Shown in pieces: positions 28,901-35,954 of a DNA stretch of 64,000 nucleotides (the stretch's first letter is position 1; each line of letters opens with the position of its first letter). The notes beneath the pieces were generated by a model. That model made no database searches. It saw nothing but the letters and a program-made list of their open reading frames with translations, and was not told where the DNA came from. The position numbers and the translations under genes were made by a program. The stretch is from Gordonia jinghuaiqii (lineage in GTDB: Bacteria; Actinomycetota; Actinomycetes; Mycobacteriales; Mycobacteriaceae): positions 2,480,001 through 2,544,000 of the forward strand of contig NZ_CP059491.1 in the NCBI RefSeq assembly GCF_014041935.1. The letters run 5' to 3'.

Positions 28901-29415
28901 AGCCGTGGAACACGCTGGGGGAGGAGTCGACGGGCACCGGCACCGCCCGCTACGTCGACTCCTCGGTCGAGCGCGTGCAGGTGCGGGTGCTCGGTGGCGA
29001 GGACGATCGATACCTGTTGACCTGCAACGGTTTCCCGATTCCGCTGCGCTCGACCGGACGCACCGGGGAGCGGGTCGCGGGGATACGCTTCCGGGCCTGG
29101 CAACCGCCGAGCTCGCTGCACCCGACGATCACCATCGACACCCCGCTGACCTTCGACCTCGTCGACACCGTCAACGGCCGGTCCGTCGGCGGTGCGACCT
29201 ATCACGTCGTCCACCCGGGTGGCCGCGCCTATGATCGGCCGCCGGTGAACGCCGTGGAGGCCGAGTCTCGTCGCAACGGACGGTTCGAGGCGACCGGCCA
29301 CACCACCGGCGCCGTCGACATCGGCCTACTCCGCGAACGGCAGGCCAGACAGGCCGTCGATTTCGGGGTCCCCGGCATCCTCGATCTGCGGCGGGCACGT
29401 ACAGTTCTGCGGTGA
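25927..29415 (+). CDS. Transglutaminase-like / DUF2126 putative amidoligase fusion protein
   Basis: 1162 residues, similar in size to mycobacterial Rv2566. Residues about 1-80 are a transglutaminase N-terminal region (KVALEHRTSYSFDRPTKI). The transglutaminase core follows with Cys191 (GSCRDSAW), His240 (DLHAWTEV) and Asp256 (GMDPTSG), a complete triad. From about 337 (LTMGGEPTFVSVDNQ) to near the end is the DUF2126 region, listed in Pfam as a putative amidoligase, interrupted by an acidic linker about 510-540. No signal peptide, so a cytoplasmic role is likely. Start ATG has GGGAGG upstream. Its TGA overlaps the next gene by 4 bp. Substrate unknown. Confidence 0.88.
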   Translation: MTIKVALEHRTSYSFDRPTKIYPHVVRLRPAPHSRTPIEAYSLTVEPGDHFLNWQQDAFSNYQARLVFPEPSSTLSITVSLVADLTAINPFDFFIEDWAEDYGFTYPEQLRRDLEIFLRPAGVAEGEFAGAPVHPAIAKFAAEHKPVGRTRVIDFLVALNAAVRDAVGYTVRLEAGVQSPEYTLSSAIGSCRDSAWLLVALLRELGLAARFVSGYLVQLTSDIKSLDGPSGPDADFTDLHAWTEVYLPGAGWVGMDPTSGLFAGEGHIPLAATPHPVGAAPITGATGPCHATLDFSNTVTRFHEDPRVTLPYTAEQWDRVNDLGALVDKRMADNDVRLTMGGEPTFVSVDNQTDPEWLTAADGPHKRLLASRLAERLKQAHAPYGLVQRSQGKWYPGEPLPRWQMQVMWRDDGEPIWRDPALLADPWSTPEQCAAAIETETHGADPAAGDHSPARELLTAFAETLGLPDRQVMPAYEDPLVRMRELAAMPPGDPGTDPTLPTARAFAQAEVSVEIDGVEVDAEESDDADSLAPASDSVTKRRALVAKLDAAVTEPTAYVLPLSRSEDRADWQSAVWTTRRGRVVLTPGTSPAGLRLPLNSLSWGPAPTLFEADPSARPGALPADPAAALGYTVREVDPTEFLPRTALVAEVRGGVLYVFMPPTSTLEEFLAVIELVEGAAAATSTPVVIEGYGPPADPRLTSLSVTPDPGVIEVNIQPTAGFAEQSELLESLYDHARAVRLGTESFDLDGSHGGTGGGNHITLGGTTPADSPMLRRPDLLVSMLTYWQRHPALSYLFSGRFIGTTSQAPRADEGRESALYELEIAFAEIDRLAVTSDSGDTAPPNPWVTDRALRHLLTDITGNTHRAEFCIDKLYSPDSVRGRLGLLELRAFEMPPHHRMAMVQSLLVRSLVSWFWEEPYRARLIRHGADLHGKHLLPHYVISDIALVAEDLREAGYPFETAWLDPFTEFRFPRLGTVQIRDQEIELRSAIEPWNTLGEESTGTGTARYVDSSVERVQVRVLGGEDDRYLLTCNGFPIPLRSTGRTGERVAGIRFRAWQPPSSLHPTITIDTPLTFDLVDTVNGRSVGGATYHVVHPGGRAYDRPPVNAVEAESRRNGRFEATGHTTGAVDIGLLRERQARQAVDFGVPGILDLRRARTVLR

Positions 29416-32150
29416 CCTCTTCGCCGGGCAACGCTTCCGCGGTGTTCGATCGCTACCGTGCCGAGGGGTACACGCTCTTCGACATGGACCGGCTCGGCGA
29501 GACCGGCCTCGGCGCCGACGCGCCGCCCGTCCACTACGACGAGTTGCTGGACTCCACGGGAGCGGTTCGTCCCGCGTGGGAGGACCTGGCCAGGATCTAC
29601 GCGCTGCGCGGCAGCGATCGTCTCCGTGAGTCCGCCGCGCGTCTGGCCGCGTCGGTCAGCGACGACGGAGTGGTCTACAACGAGTTCGACGGCAGCTCGA
29701 CCGTCACCCGCGACTGGGATGTCGATGCGGTGCCGCTCGTCGTCGACGGCGTCGAATGGGCTGCGCTGGAGAAGGCCATCACCCAGCGGTCGATGCTTCT
29801 CGATCTTCTGCTGCGCGACCTGTACCGCGACCAGAAGACCATCACCTCCGGGCTGGTCGCCCCCGAAATGGTCTTCGGGCACCCCGGTTACATCCGCAAG
29901 GCCGCGCGGTTGGAGGTGGCCGGTCCGCACGCGCTGTTCCTGCACGCGGTGGACGTCTCGCGCCTCGCCGGCGGTGGTTTCGTCGCCTACGGCGACCGCA
30001 CCCAGGCGCCGTCGGGCGTCGGCTATGCGATCGTCGGCCGCCGGCTGATGTCGAAGACCTTCCCGCAACTGTTCCAGGCGTGCGCGCCCCGTCCGATGGC
30101 CAACTTCGCGGCCACCATGCGGCTGGCGCTCACCGAGTACGCGCCGCCCGGCGTCGACGACCCGACCGTGGCCGTCCTCAGCCCGGGCAGCATGTCCGAG
30201 ACCGCGTTCGACCAGGCCTACCTGGCGTCGGTTCTCGGTTATCCGCTGGTCGAGGGCGCCGACCTGACCGTCCGTGACGGCGCGGTCTACATGCGCTCGC
30301 TCGGACGCTACAAACGTGTCGACGTCCTGCTGCGCCGCGTCGACGCCGCCTACACCGATCCGCTCGATCTGCGTACCGACTCCCAGCTCGGGGTTGCGGG
30401 CCTGGTCGAGTCGATCTCGCGCGGCAACGTCACGGTCCTCAACACTCTCGGTTCGGGCGTGCTGGAGAACCCGGCCTTGCACACAGTGCTGGAGCGGCTC
30501 GCGCCGGTCCTGCTCGGCGAGGACCTGCTACTCGGCTCGGTCACCACCTACTGGGCCGGAGACACGTTGCAGCGCAGCAAGATCCGCGCCAACCTCGGGT
30601 CCCTTGTGCTCACCAACACCCGCACCGACGAGGAGTTCGTCGGCCCGCTGCTCGACGCGGCCACGCGTGCCGATCTCGCCGCCCGGGTGGAGGCGCAGAC
30701 GTGGCAGTGGGTGGGCCGCGAGCTCGAGGCCTTTTCGGTGGCCCCGACCATCACCCCGGGCGCCGCGCCCGGCCGGAACGGACGCGTGCTGCGTGCCGCG
30801 CCGGTGTCGGTGCGCGCGTTCAGCGTCGCGCAGGGACCGACCTACTCGGTCATGCCCGGCGGGCTCGGCGCCGTCCTGGCCGACGGGGTCGAGGGAGCCG
30901 CCCACCACGTGATCGCGGCCAAGGACGTGTGGGTGACCAGCACCGAGGTCGGCGGGCATGTGTCCCGCCGGTCGGAGACGCGTAACGAGCCCGAGCCGCT
31001 CGTTGCGATCGCGGCCGGACGCCCGGCGCCGCGCGAGTACTCCGAGGTCGCGGCCGCGGCGAGCCCGCGTGTGCTGGCCGACCTGTACTGGCTGGGCCGC
31101 TACGGCGAGCGCACCGAGCTGGTGACCCGGCTCGCGAAGGTCTCCCGGGAGCGCTACCAGGACTTCCAGTACCGGCCGTGGATGTCGGGGATCTCCGCCA
31201 TCCCGCTGCTGCTGCACGCGGTCGCCTCGGTGACCGGCACCGCGGGCTACCTCGACACCGCCGGTCTGCTGGTGTCGGGAACCGACCGGCCACCCTCACC
31301 CGATGAGGTCAACGGCGCCATCGAGAAGATCGCCGAACTCACCGTTGCGCGTACGGTGCCGGGCACGATCGCCTACTCGGTCGACCGTCTCGTCGCGGCT
31401 GCCCGTGCGGTCCGTGACCAGATGTCGACGAGTACGTGGATGGTGCTGGCGCCGGTGGAGCGCGTCGTCGCGAACACCGCACGACTCGTCGCCCGGTCGC
31501 GCGCCGAGTCGGGGCCCGAGGGCCTCGGGGACGCCGCACTCGACCTCGGTCCCGACCTGGCCCGTGCGCACGAGGAGGTCCTGCACGGGGTCCTGGCCCT
31601 CACCGGCCTGCAGGCGGAGTCGATGGTCCACGACGCGGGCTGGATGTTCATGGACCTCGGTCGCCGGATCGAACGCGCCATCACCCTGGCCGACCTCACC
31701 CAGGTGATGTTCGCCGATGCGCGGGACATCGACGTCGAACAGGCACTGCTCGAGTCGTTCCTCGCCGCCAACGAGTCGTCGGTGATCTACCGCCGCCGCA
31801 ATCGGGGTCTGTACCGGCTCGCCAGCGTCGTCGAGTTGTTGCTGTTCGACCCGACCAACCCGCGGTCGATGATCTTCTCGCTCGAACAGATCCACACCGA
31901 CCTGGTCTCGGTGCCCGAGACCCTGCGGTCGGCCGGCGCCGAGCGCGCGGTCCAGGACATGATCGCCGACCTGCGTCGCAGCGACCCGGCTGACCTGGTC
32001 GGAATCGACGCATCGGGTCGTCGTGCCGATCTGGCCGAGCTGATGATCACGCTGCGGGCCGGCGCGCGCGAGCTGTCGGAACTGCTGACCAGGACCCGCT
32101 TCGCCGTGCCCCGGCAGGCGCAGCCGATCTGGGGCGGTGGTGAATCGTGA
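29412..32150 (+). CDS. Circularly permuted ATP-grasp / alpha-E domain fusion protein
   Basis: 912 residues, equivalent to mycobacterial Rv2567. Residues about 1-510 form the circularly permuted ATP-grasp (DUF404/DUF407) part: YRAEGYTLFDMDRLGETGL, VVYNEFDGSSTVTRDWDVDA, DLYRDQKTI, GHPGYIRKA and SVTTYWAGD. Residues about 545-895 are the helical alpha-E (DUF403) part: VLADLYWLGRYGERTELVTR, WMFMDLGRRIERAI, NESSVIYRRRNRGLY. In many bacteria these are separate neighbouring genes; here they are fused. Such proteins are predicted, from comparative genomics, to form amide bonds in a peptide-synthesis or tagging system, but activity is unproven. GTG start overlaps the upstream stop. Confidence 0.88.
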   Translation: MTSSPGNASAVFDRYRAEGYTLFDMDRLGETGLGADAPPVHYDELLDSTGAVRPAWEDLARIYALRGSDRLRESAARLAASVSDDGVVYNEFDGSSTVTRDWDVDAVPLVVDGVEWAALEKAITQRSMLLDLLLRDLYRDQKTITSGLVAPEMVFGHPGYIRKAARLEVAGPHALFLHAVDVSRLAGGGFVAYGDRTQAPSGVGYAIVGRRLMSKTFPQLFQACAPRPMANFAATMRLALTEYAPPGVDDPTVAVLSPGSMSETAFDQAYLASVLGYPLVEGADLTVRDGAVYMRSLGRYKRVDVLLRRVDAAYTDPLDLRTDSQLGVAGLVESISRGNVTVLNTLGSGVLENPALHTVLERLAPVLLGEDLLLGSVTTYWAGDTLQRSKIRANLGSLVLTNTRTDEEFVGPLLDAATRADLAARVEAQTWQWVGRELEAFSVAPTITPGAAPGRNGRVLRAAPVSVRAFSVAQGPTYSVMPGGLGAVLADGVEGAAHHVIAAKDVWVTSTEVGGHVSRRSETRNEPEPLVAIAAGRPAPREYSEVAAAASPRVLADLYWLGRYGERTELVTRLAKVSRERYQDFQYRPWMSGISAIPLLLHAVASVTGTAGYLDTAGLLVSGTDRPPSPDEVNGAIEKIAELTVARTVPGTIAYSVDRLVAAARAVRDQMSTSTWMVLAPVERVVANTARLVARSRAESGPEGLGDAALDLGPDLARAHEEVLHGVLALTGLQAESMVHDAGWMFMDLGRRIERAITLADLTQVMFADARDIDVEQALLESFLAANESSVIYRRRNRGLYRLASVVELLLFDPTNPRSMIFSLEQIHTDLVSVPETLRSAGAERAVQDMIADLRRSDPADLVGIDASGRRADLAELMITLRAGARELSELLTRTRFAVPRQAQPIWGGGES

Positions 32151-33052
32151 GCTCGCGCATCTACCGGGTGATGCACCGGACCAGCTACACCTACGACGAC
32201 GACGTGTCCTCCTCGTACGGTCGTTGCCACCTGACGCCTCGCGACCTGCCGGGGCAGCGGGTCCGCTCGACGTCGGTGCACATCGAACCCGAGCCCGACG
32301 ACCGTTCGACCGGCATCGACGTGTACGGCAACAACGACAGCTACTTCCACGTGCGCACCCCCCACCGCGAACTCACCGTGACGGCACGCTCGGTGGTCGA
32401 GGTGGACCCCATCGACCAGGGCGTGCTCCTCGGATCCGCGGCCCGCGCCCCCTGGGAATCGGCGCGCCCGGCGGTGGTGGGCACCGGCGACGCCGCCTTG
32501 GCCGCCGAGTTCGTCCTGGATCTGGACCCGCCGGAGATCACCCCCGCGGTCCGGGCCTACGCCGACGAGGTGTTCACCCCGGGGCGGCCACTGATCGAGG
32601 CCGTCACCGACCTCACCACGCGCATCTTCGGCGACTTCACCTACCGGTCGGGTTCCACGGCCATCTCCACGCGGGTCGACGCCGTGATGGACCGGCGCGA
32701 AGGCGTGTGCCAGGACTTCGCGCGCGTGGCGATCGCCTGCCTACGCTCGGTCGGACTCGCCGCGCGCTACGAGTCGGGGTACCTCGCGACCGACCCGCCA
32801 CCGGGCAAGGAGAAGATCTTCGGCGCCGACGCGAGCCATGCCTGGGCCGCGGTGTGGATGCCCGACGGCCGGTGGCTCGCCTTCGACCCGACAAACGACA
32901 AGCTGGTCGACGAGCGCCACGTCACGCTCGCCTGGGGACGCGACTACGACGACGTCCCACCTCTGCGCGGCGTCATCTACACCGACTCCAAGAAGAGTCA
33001 CATCGACGTCTCGGTCGACGTCAGCCCCGTCGACGCGCCCGGCGAGGCCTGA
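32147..33052 (+). CDS. Transglutaminase-like cysteine peptidase-fold protein
   Basis: 301 residues, equivalent to mycobacterial Rv2569c. The N-terminal transglutaminase-associated region (IYRVMHRTSYTYDDDVSSSY) is followed by the papain-like core with the triad Cys188 (REGVCQDFA), His231 (ASHAWAAV) and Asp247 (AFDPTND). No signal peptide or TM. GTG overlaps the stop of the ATP-grasp gene by 4 bp, so the three genes 25927-33052 are one operon. It may hydrolyse or transfer the amide made by the ATP-grasp and amidoligase parts; that is inference from context. Confidence 0.9.
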   Translation: MSSRIYRVMHRTSYTYDDDVSSSYGRCHLTPRDLPGQRVRSTSVHIEPEPDDRSTGIDVYGNNDSYFHVRTPHRELTVTARSVVEVDPIDQGVLLGSAARAPWESARPAVVGTGDAALAAEFVLDLDPPEITPAVRAYADEVFTPGRPLIEAVTDLTTRIFGDFTYRSGSTAISTRVDAVMDRREGVCQDFARVAIACLRSVGLAARYESGYLATDPPPGKEKIFGADASHAWAAVWMPDGRWLAFDPTNDKLVDERHVTLAWGRDYDDVPPLRGVIYTDSKKSHIDVSVDVSPVDAPGEA

Positions 33053-33200
33053 ACCCGTCCCCATTTGTCGTTCGCGAAACAAAAGTGTTGCGGCGCAGCG
33101 TGTTCGGTGACGCTTATGATAATTTGCCAACCGCAAGGTCCTACAGATGGATGAACACTGCTGTTGCCACCAGGTTGCAACAGGTACCTTGGGGGACGAC
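33053..33200 (+). promoter_or_regulatory. AT-richer intergenic region with promoter and two dyads
   Basis: This 148-bp gap is visibly richer in A/T than its surroundings. It holds a -10 candidate TATGAT (33115-33120), a dyad centred on TTCGCGAA (33071-33078) and an inverted repeat CTGTTGC (33161-33167) / GCAACAG (33177-33183). It probably drives the following phosphotransferase-like gene; the dyads may be operator or leader hairpin. Confidence 0.45.
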
Positions 33201-34439
33201 ATGACGGTCATAACAGAAAGCCGCATCATCAGCGTGGTGCGGGCGGCAGAGGCGCTGCTGTCACAACGCGCCGGGTCCCCAGTCGTCCTCGATGATCCAG
33301 AGAACCTCGGTGGGAGCGGACGCACGACGGTGGTGCGGGTACGGGTCGCCCAGAACCCGCTCAGCCTCGATCGCTCACTGGTCATCAAGGCACTGCCCGA
33401 ACACGAGGACCCCCAGGCATTCCACCGCGAGATCGCGTCGTACAAGTACGCCACCGCGCTGCCCAACGAGTCGCGTCCGGGCCCGCAGCTGATCGCCTCG
33501 GCCCCGGAACTGCGCATCATGGTGCTCTCCGACCTCGGACACGGTCGTTCGATGCTCGAATACCTCGCCGGCACCGACCCCGTCGAGACCGCACGCGCGG
33601 TGAGTGCGTGGGGTCAGGCGCTGGGCCGGATGCATGCGGCCACCGTCGGCGGCGAAGGTGATTTCCTCGCCCTGGTGCGCCGGGGGCCCTCGGGCACCCA
33701 GGGACGCGACATCCTGCGCGACGAGGCCCTTCGCTCGATCGATTCGGTCGCCGGTCACGGTGAGTCGCTCGGCGTCGAGGTACCCGCTCATGTGATCGAT
33801 GCCCTGCGCGGCGCCGCCACCCTGTTCGACGAGGGCGAACACCGCGCGTTCAGTCCCTCCGACGTCGGACCGGAGAACATCCTCCTCAACGACGACGGCG
33901 TCCAGTTCATGGACTATGAGTGGGGCAGTTTCCGCGACGCCACCCTCGACATCGCATACGCGCTGGTCACGATCACCGCGCAGCTCCCGGCCCGGTCGTC
34001 GGACCGCGTGACCGACCTCGAGGTGTCGATGGTCGACGCGTGGCGGTCGGAGGTGCTCTCGATCTGGCCCGCACTCGCGCACGAGCGGGAGATGCAGCGC
34101 AAGGTGCTGATGGCGCGGTTCCTGTGGGTGTGGCTGTCGACGGCATGGATGCTGCCCGGCGAGTCGGACTCGTCCCCCCTCGACAGCGCCGCCCTCGACA
34201 CCGCAGGTTTCGACACCGCAGGTTTCGACACCGCAGGTTTCGACAACTCGGGTTTCGACAACGCGGGTTTCGAGAACGCGGGCTTCACCCACGACTGGGC
34301 TCTGCACACCAACGACCCGCGTGTGATCGTGAGCCGCTGGACCGATCTCGCGGCTGCCGCCGGGCGCGCCGGGGACGACGAGATCGCCGCCTTCGCGTCC
34401 TCGATGGGGCTCGCTCTGCAACGCAACTGGCTGGCCTGA
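33201..34439 (+). CDS. Aminoglycoside phosphotransferase/choline-kinase-fold protein with pentapeptide-like insert
   Basis: 412 residues from ATG 33201, chosen for GGGGGAC upstream; ATG 33147 in frame is less likely. The fold shows as ALVIKALP-type Lys63, [14 protein letters not shown], and the Brenner-like loop [12 protein letters not shown] with Asp221 and Asn226 but Ser in place of the usual His, then FMDYEW with Asp238 for Mg. Between 326 and 360 lie seven 5-residue units ([15 protein letters not shown] and similar) encoded by 15-bp DNA repeats, inserted after a Trp-rich helix. Small-molecule kinase activity is likely but the substrate is unknown. It may belong functionally to the upstream peptide-ligase operon, though it has its own promoter region. 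Confidence 0.75.
   Translation: MTVITESRIISVVRAAEALLSQRAGSPVVLDDPENLGGSGRTTVVRVRVAQNPLSLDRSLVIKALPEHEDPQAFHREIASYKYATALPNESRPGPQLIASAPELRIMVLSDLGHGRSMLEYLAGTDPVETARAVSAWGQALGRMHAATVGGEGDFLALVRRGPSGTQGRDILRDEALRSIDSVAGHGESLGVEVPAHVIDALRGAATLFDEGEHRAFSPSDVGPENILLNDDGVQFMDYEWGSFRDATLDIAYALVTITAQLPARSSDRVTDLEVSMVDAWRSEVLSIWPALAHEREMQRKVLMARFLWVWLSTAWMLPGESDSSPLDSAALDTAGFDTAGFDTAGFDNSGFDNAGFENAGFTHDWALHTNDPRVIVSRWTDLAAAAGRAGDDEIAAFASSMGLALQRNWLA
34176..34280 (+). repeat. Seven in-frame 15-bp tandem repeats
   Basis: Units of the form GGTTTCGACACCGCA, two of them identical (34206-34220, 34221-34235), then diverging to GGTTTCGACAACTCG, GGTTTCGACAACGCG and GGTTTCGAGAACGCG; the first two units start CCCCTCGAC and GCCCTCGAC. 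They encode Phe/Leu-Asp-Thr/Asn-Ala-Gly pentads within the phosphotransferase-like protein. Confidence 0.9.
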
Positions 34440-34446
34440 CACGCTC

Positions 34447-35832
34447 GTGGACGGACTGTTCGACCCGCCCGAGGACCCTCGGGCCCCCGCTGGACACGGC
34501 CCGGGGCCCGGAGGGCTGACCGCTCCGCCGTCACCGACGGCGCCGCTCGCGGTCCGGATGCGACCGCAGAGTCTCGACGAGATCGTCGGTCAGCAACACC
34601 TGCTCGGCACCGGCTCGCCGCTGCGCCGCCTGATCAGCGGCGCGGGCGCGGCGTCGGTGCTGCTCTACGGGCCGCCCGGCACCGGCAAGACCACCATGGC
34701 GTCGTTGATCGCACGCGCCACCGGCGGCCGGTTCGAAGCACTGTCGGCGTTGTCGGCCGGCGTCAAAGAGGTTCGCGCGGTCATCGACGTCGCCCGCCGC
34801 CGACTCATCGGCGACAGCAAGACCGGCGGCCAGCAGACCGTCCTGTTCATCGACGAGGTCCACCGGTTCTCCAAGACCCAGCAGGACGCCCTGCTCGATG
34901 CCGTCGAGAACCGGATCGTGCTACTCGTGGCGGCGACCACGGAGAACCCGTCGTTCTCGGTCGTTGCGCCGCTGCTGTCGCGTTCGCTCGTCCTGCAACT
35001 GCGGTCGCTCACCGACGCCGACATCCGCGAGGTGCTGACCCGCGCGGTCGCCGACCCCCGCGGACTGAACGGTGAGGTGGAGGTCACCGACGCCGCCTAC
35101 GGCCATCTCATCGCGGTGTCGGGCGGGGATGCGCGTCGTGCGCTGACCGCACTCGAGGCAAGCGCCGACTCGACCGACCGGATAGATCTCGCCGACGTCG
35201 AGACCGCGATCGACCGCGCCGCGGTGCGCTACGACCGCGACGGCGACCAGCACTACGACGTGACCAGTGCATTCATCAAATCGATCCGCGGCTCCGACGT
35301 CGACGCCGCCGTCCACTACCTCGCGCGGATGATCGCGGCGGGGGAGGACCCGCGGTTCATCGCACGGCGACTGATGATCCACGCGAGCGAGGACATCGGG
35401 ATGGCCGATCCGACGGCCCTGCAGGCGGCCGTGGCGGCCGCCCAGGTGGTCAACCTCGTGGGCATGCCCGAGGCGAAGCTGGCGCTGACCCAGGCGACGA
35501 TCCACCTCGCGACCGCGCCCAAGTCCGCGGGTGTGGTCGCCGCGATCGGTGCCGCGCTCGCCGATGTGGAATCGGGGAAGGCGGGGGCGGTCCCGGCCCA
35601 CCTGCGGGACGGCCATTACCCCGGCGCCAAGAAGCTCGGCAACGGCGTCGCCTACCGCTTTCCGCACGACGATCCCGATGGTGTTCTGGCGCAACAGTAT
35701 CCACCCGATGATCTGGTCGGCGTCGATTACTACGTGCCCACCGATCACGGTCTCGAGCGCGAGATCGGTCCGCGGGTCGCGAAGTTGCGGTCGATCGTGC
35801 GCGGTGCGGTGTCCCGGCGCCGCTCGCGCTGA
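34447..35832 (+). CDS. rarA: Replication-associated recombination protein A (RarA/MgsA AAA+ ATPase)
   Basis: 461 residues. RarA acts at stalled replication forks and is related to clamp-loader subunits and WRNIP1. [12 protein letters not shown], Walker [10 protein letters not shown], Walker [10 protein letters not shown], sensor [12 protein letters not shown], and the C-terminal tetramerisation/MgsA region with [20 protein letters not shown] and [19 protein letters not shown] start; no clear Shine-Dalgarno, 8 nt after the previous stop, so coupling is likely. Same place as Rv2559c. Confidence 0.94.
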   Translation: MDGLFDPPEDPRAPAGHGPGPGGLTAPPSPTAPLAVRMRPQSLDEIVGQQHLLGTGSPLRRLISGAGAASVLLYGPPGTGKTTMASLIARATGGRFEALSALSAGVKEVRAVIDVARRRLIGDSKTGGQQTVLFIDEVHRFSKTQQDALLDAVENRIVLLVAATTENPSFSVVAPLLSRSLVLQLRSLTDADIREVLTRAVADPRGLNGEVEVTDAAYGHLIAVSGGDARRALTALEASADSTDRIDLADVETAIDRAAVRYDRDGDQHYDVTSAFIKSIRGSDVDAAVHYLARMIAAGEDPRFIARRLMIHASEDIGMADPTALQAAVAAAQVVNLVGMPEAKLALTQATIHLATAPKSAGVVAAIGAALADVESGKAGAVPAHLRDGHYPGAKKLGNGVAYRFPHDDPDGVLAQQYPPDDLVGVDYYVPTDHGLEREIGPRVAKLRSIVRGAVSRRRSR

Positions 35833-35893
35833 CGGCCTTCGGCGACGTCGTCGCAGATGAGAGTCCCTGCGCCATTCCACGACGCGCCGACGG

Positions 35894-35928
35894 TAGGCTG
35901 GGATGTCGCGACAGTCAATGGTCGCGAC
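35894..35928 (+). promoter_or_regulatory. alaS promoter -10 and palindromic leader element
   Basis: TAGGCT (35894-35899) is a TANNNT -10 box with a predicted start near 35906. The self-complementary octamer GTCGCGAC occurs at 35905-35912 and again at 35921-35928, so the start site lies within a dyad that can also fold as an 8-bp stem with an 8-nt loop. In E. coli, AlaRS represses its own gene by binding a palindrome around the start site; a similar circuit is possible. Confidence 0.45.
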
Positions 35929-35954
35929 TACCAACCGCGAGGACGACACCCACA

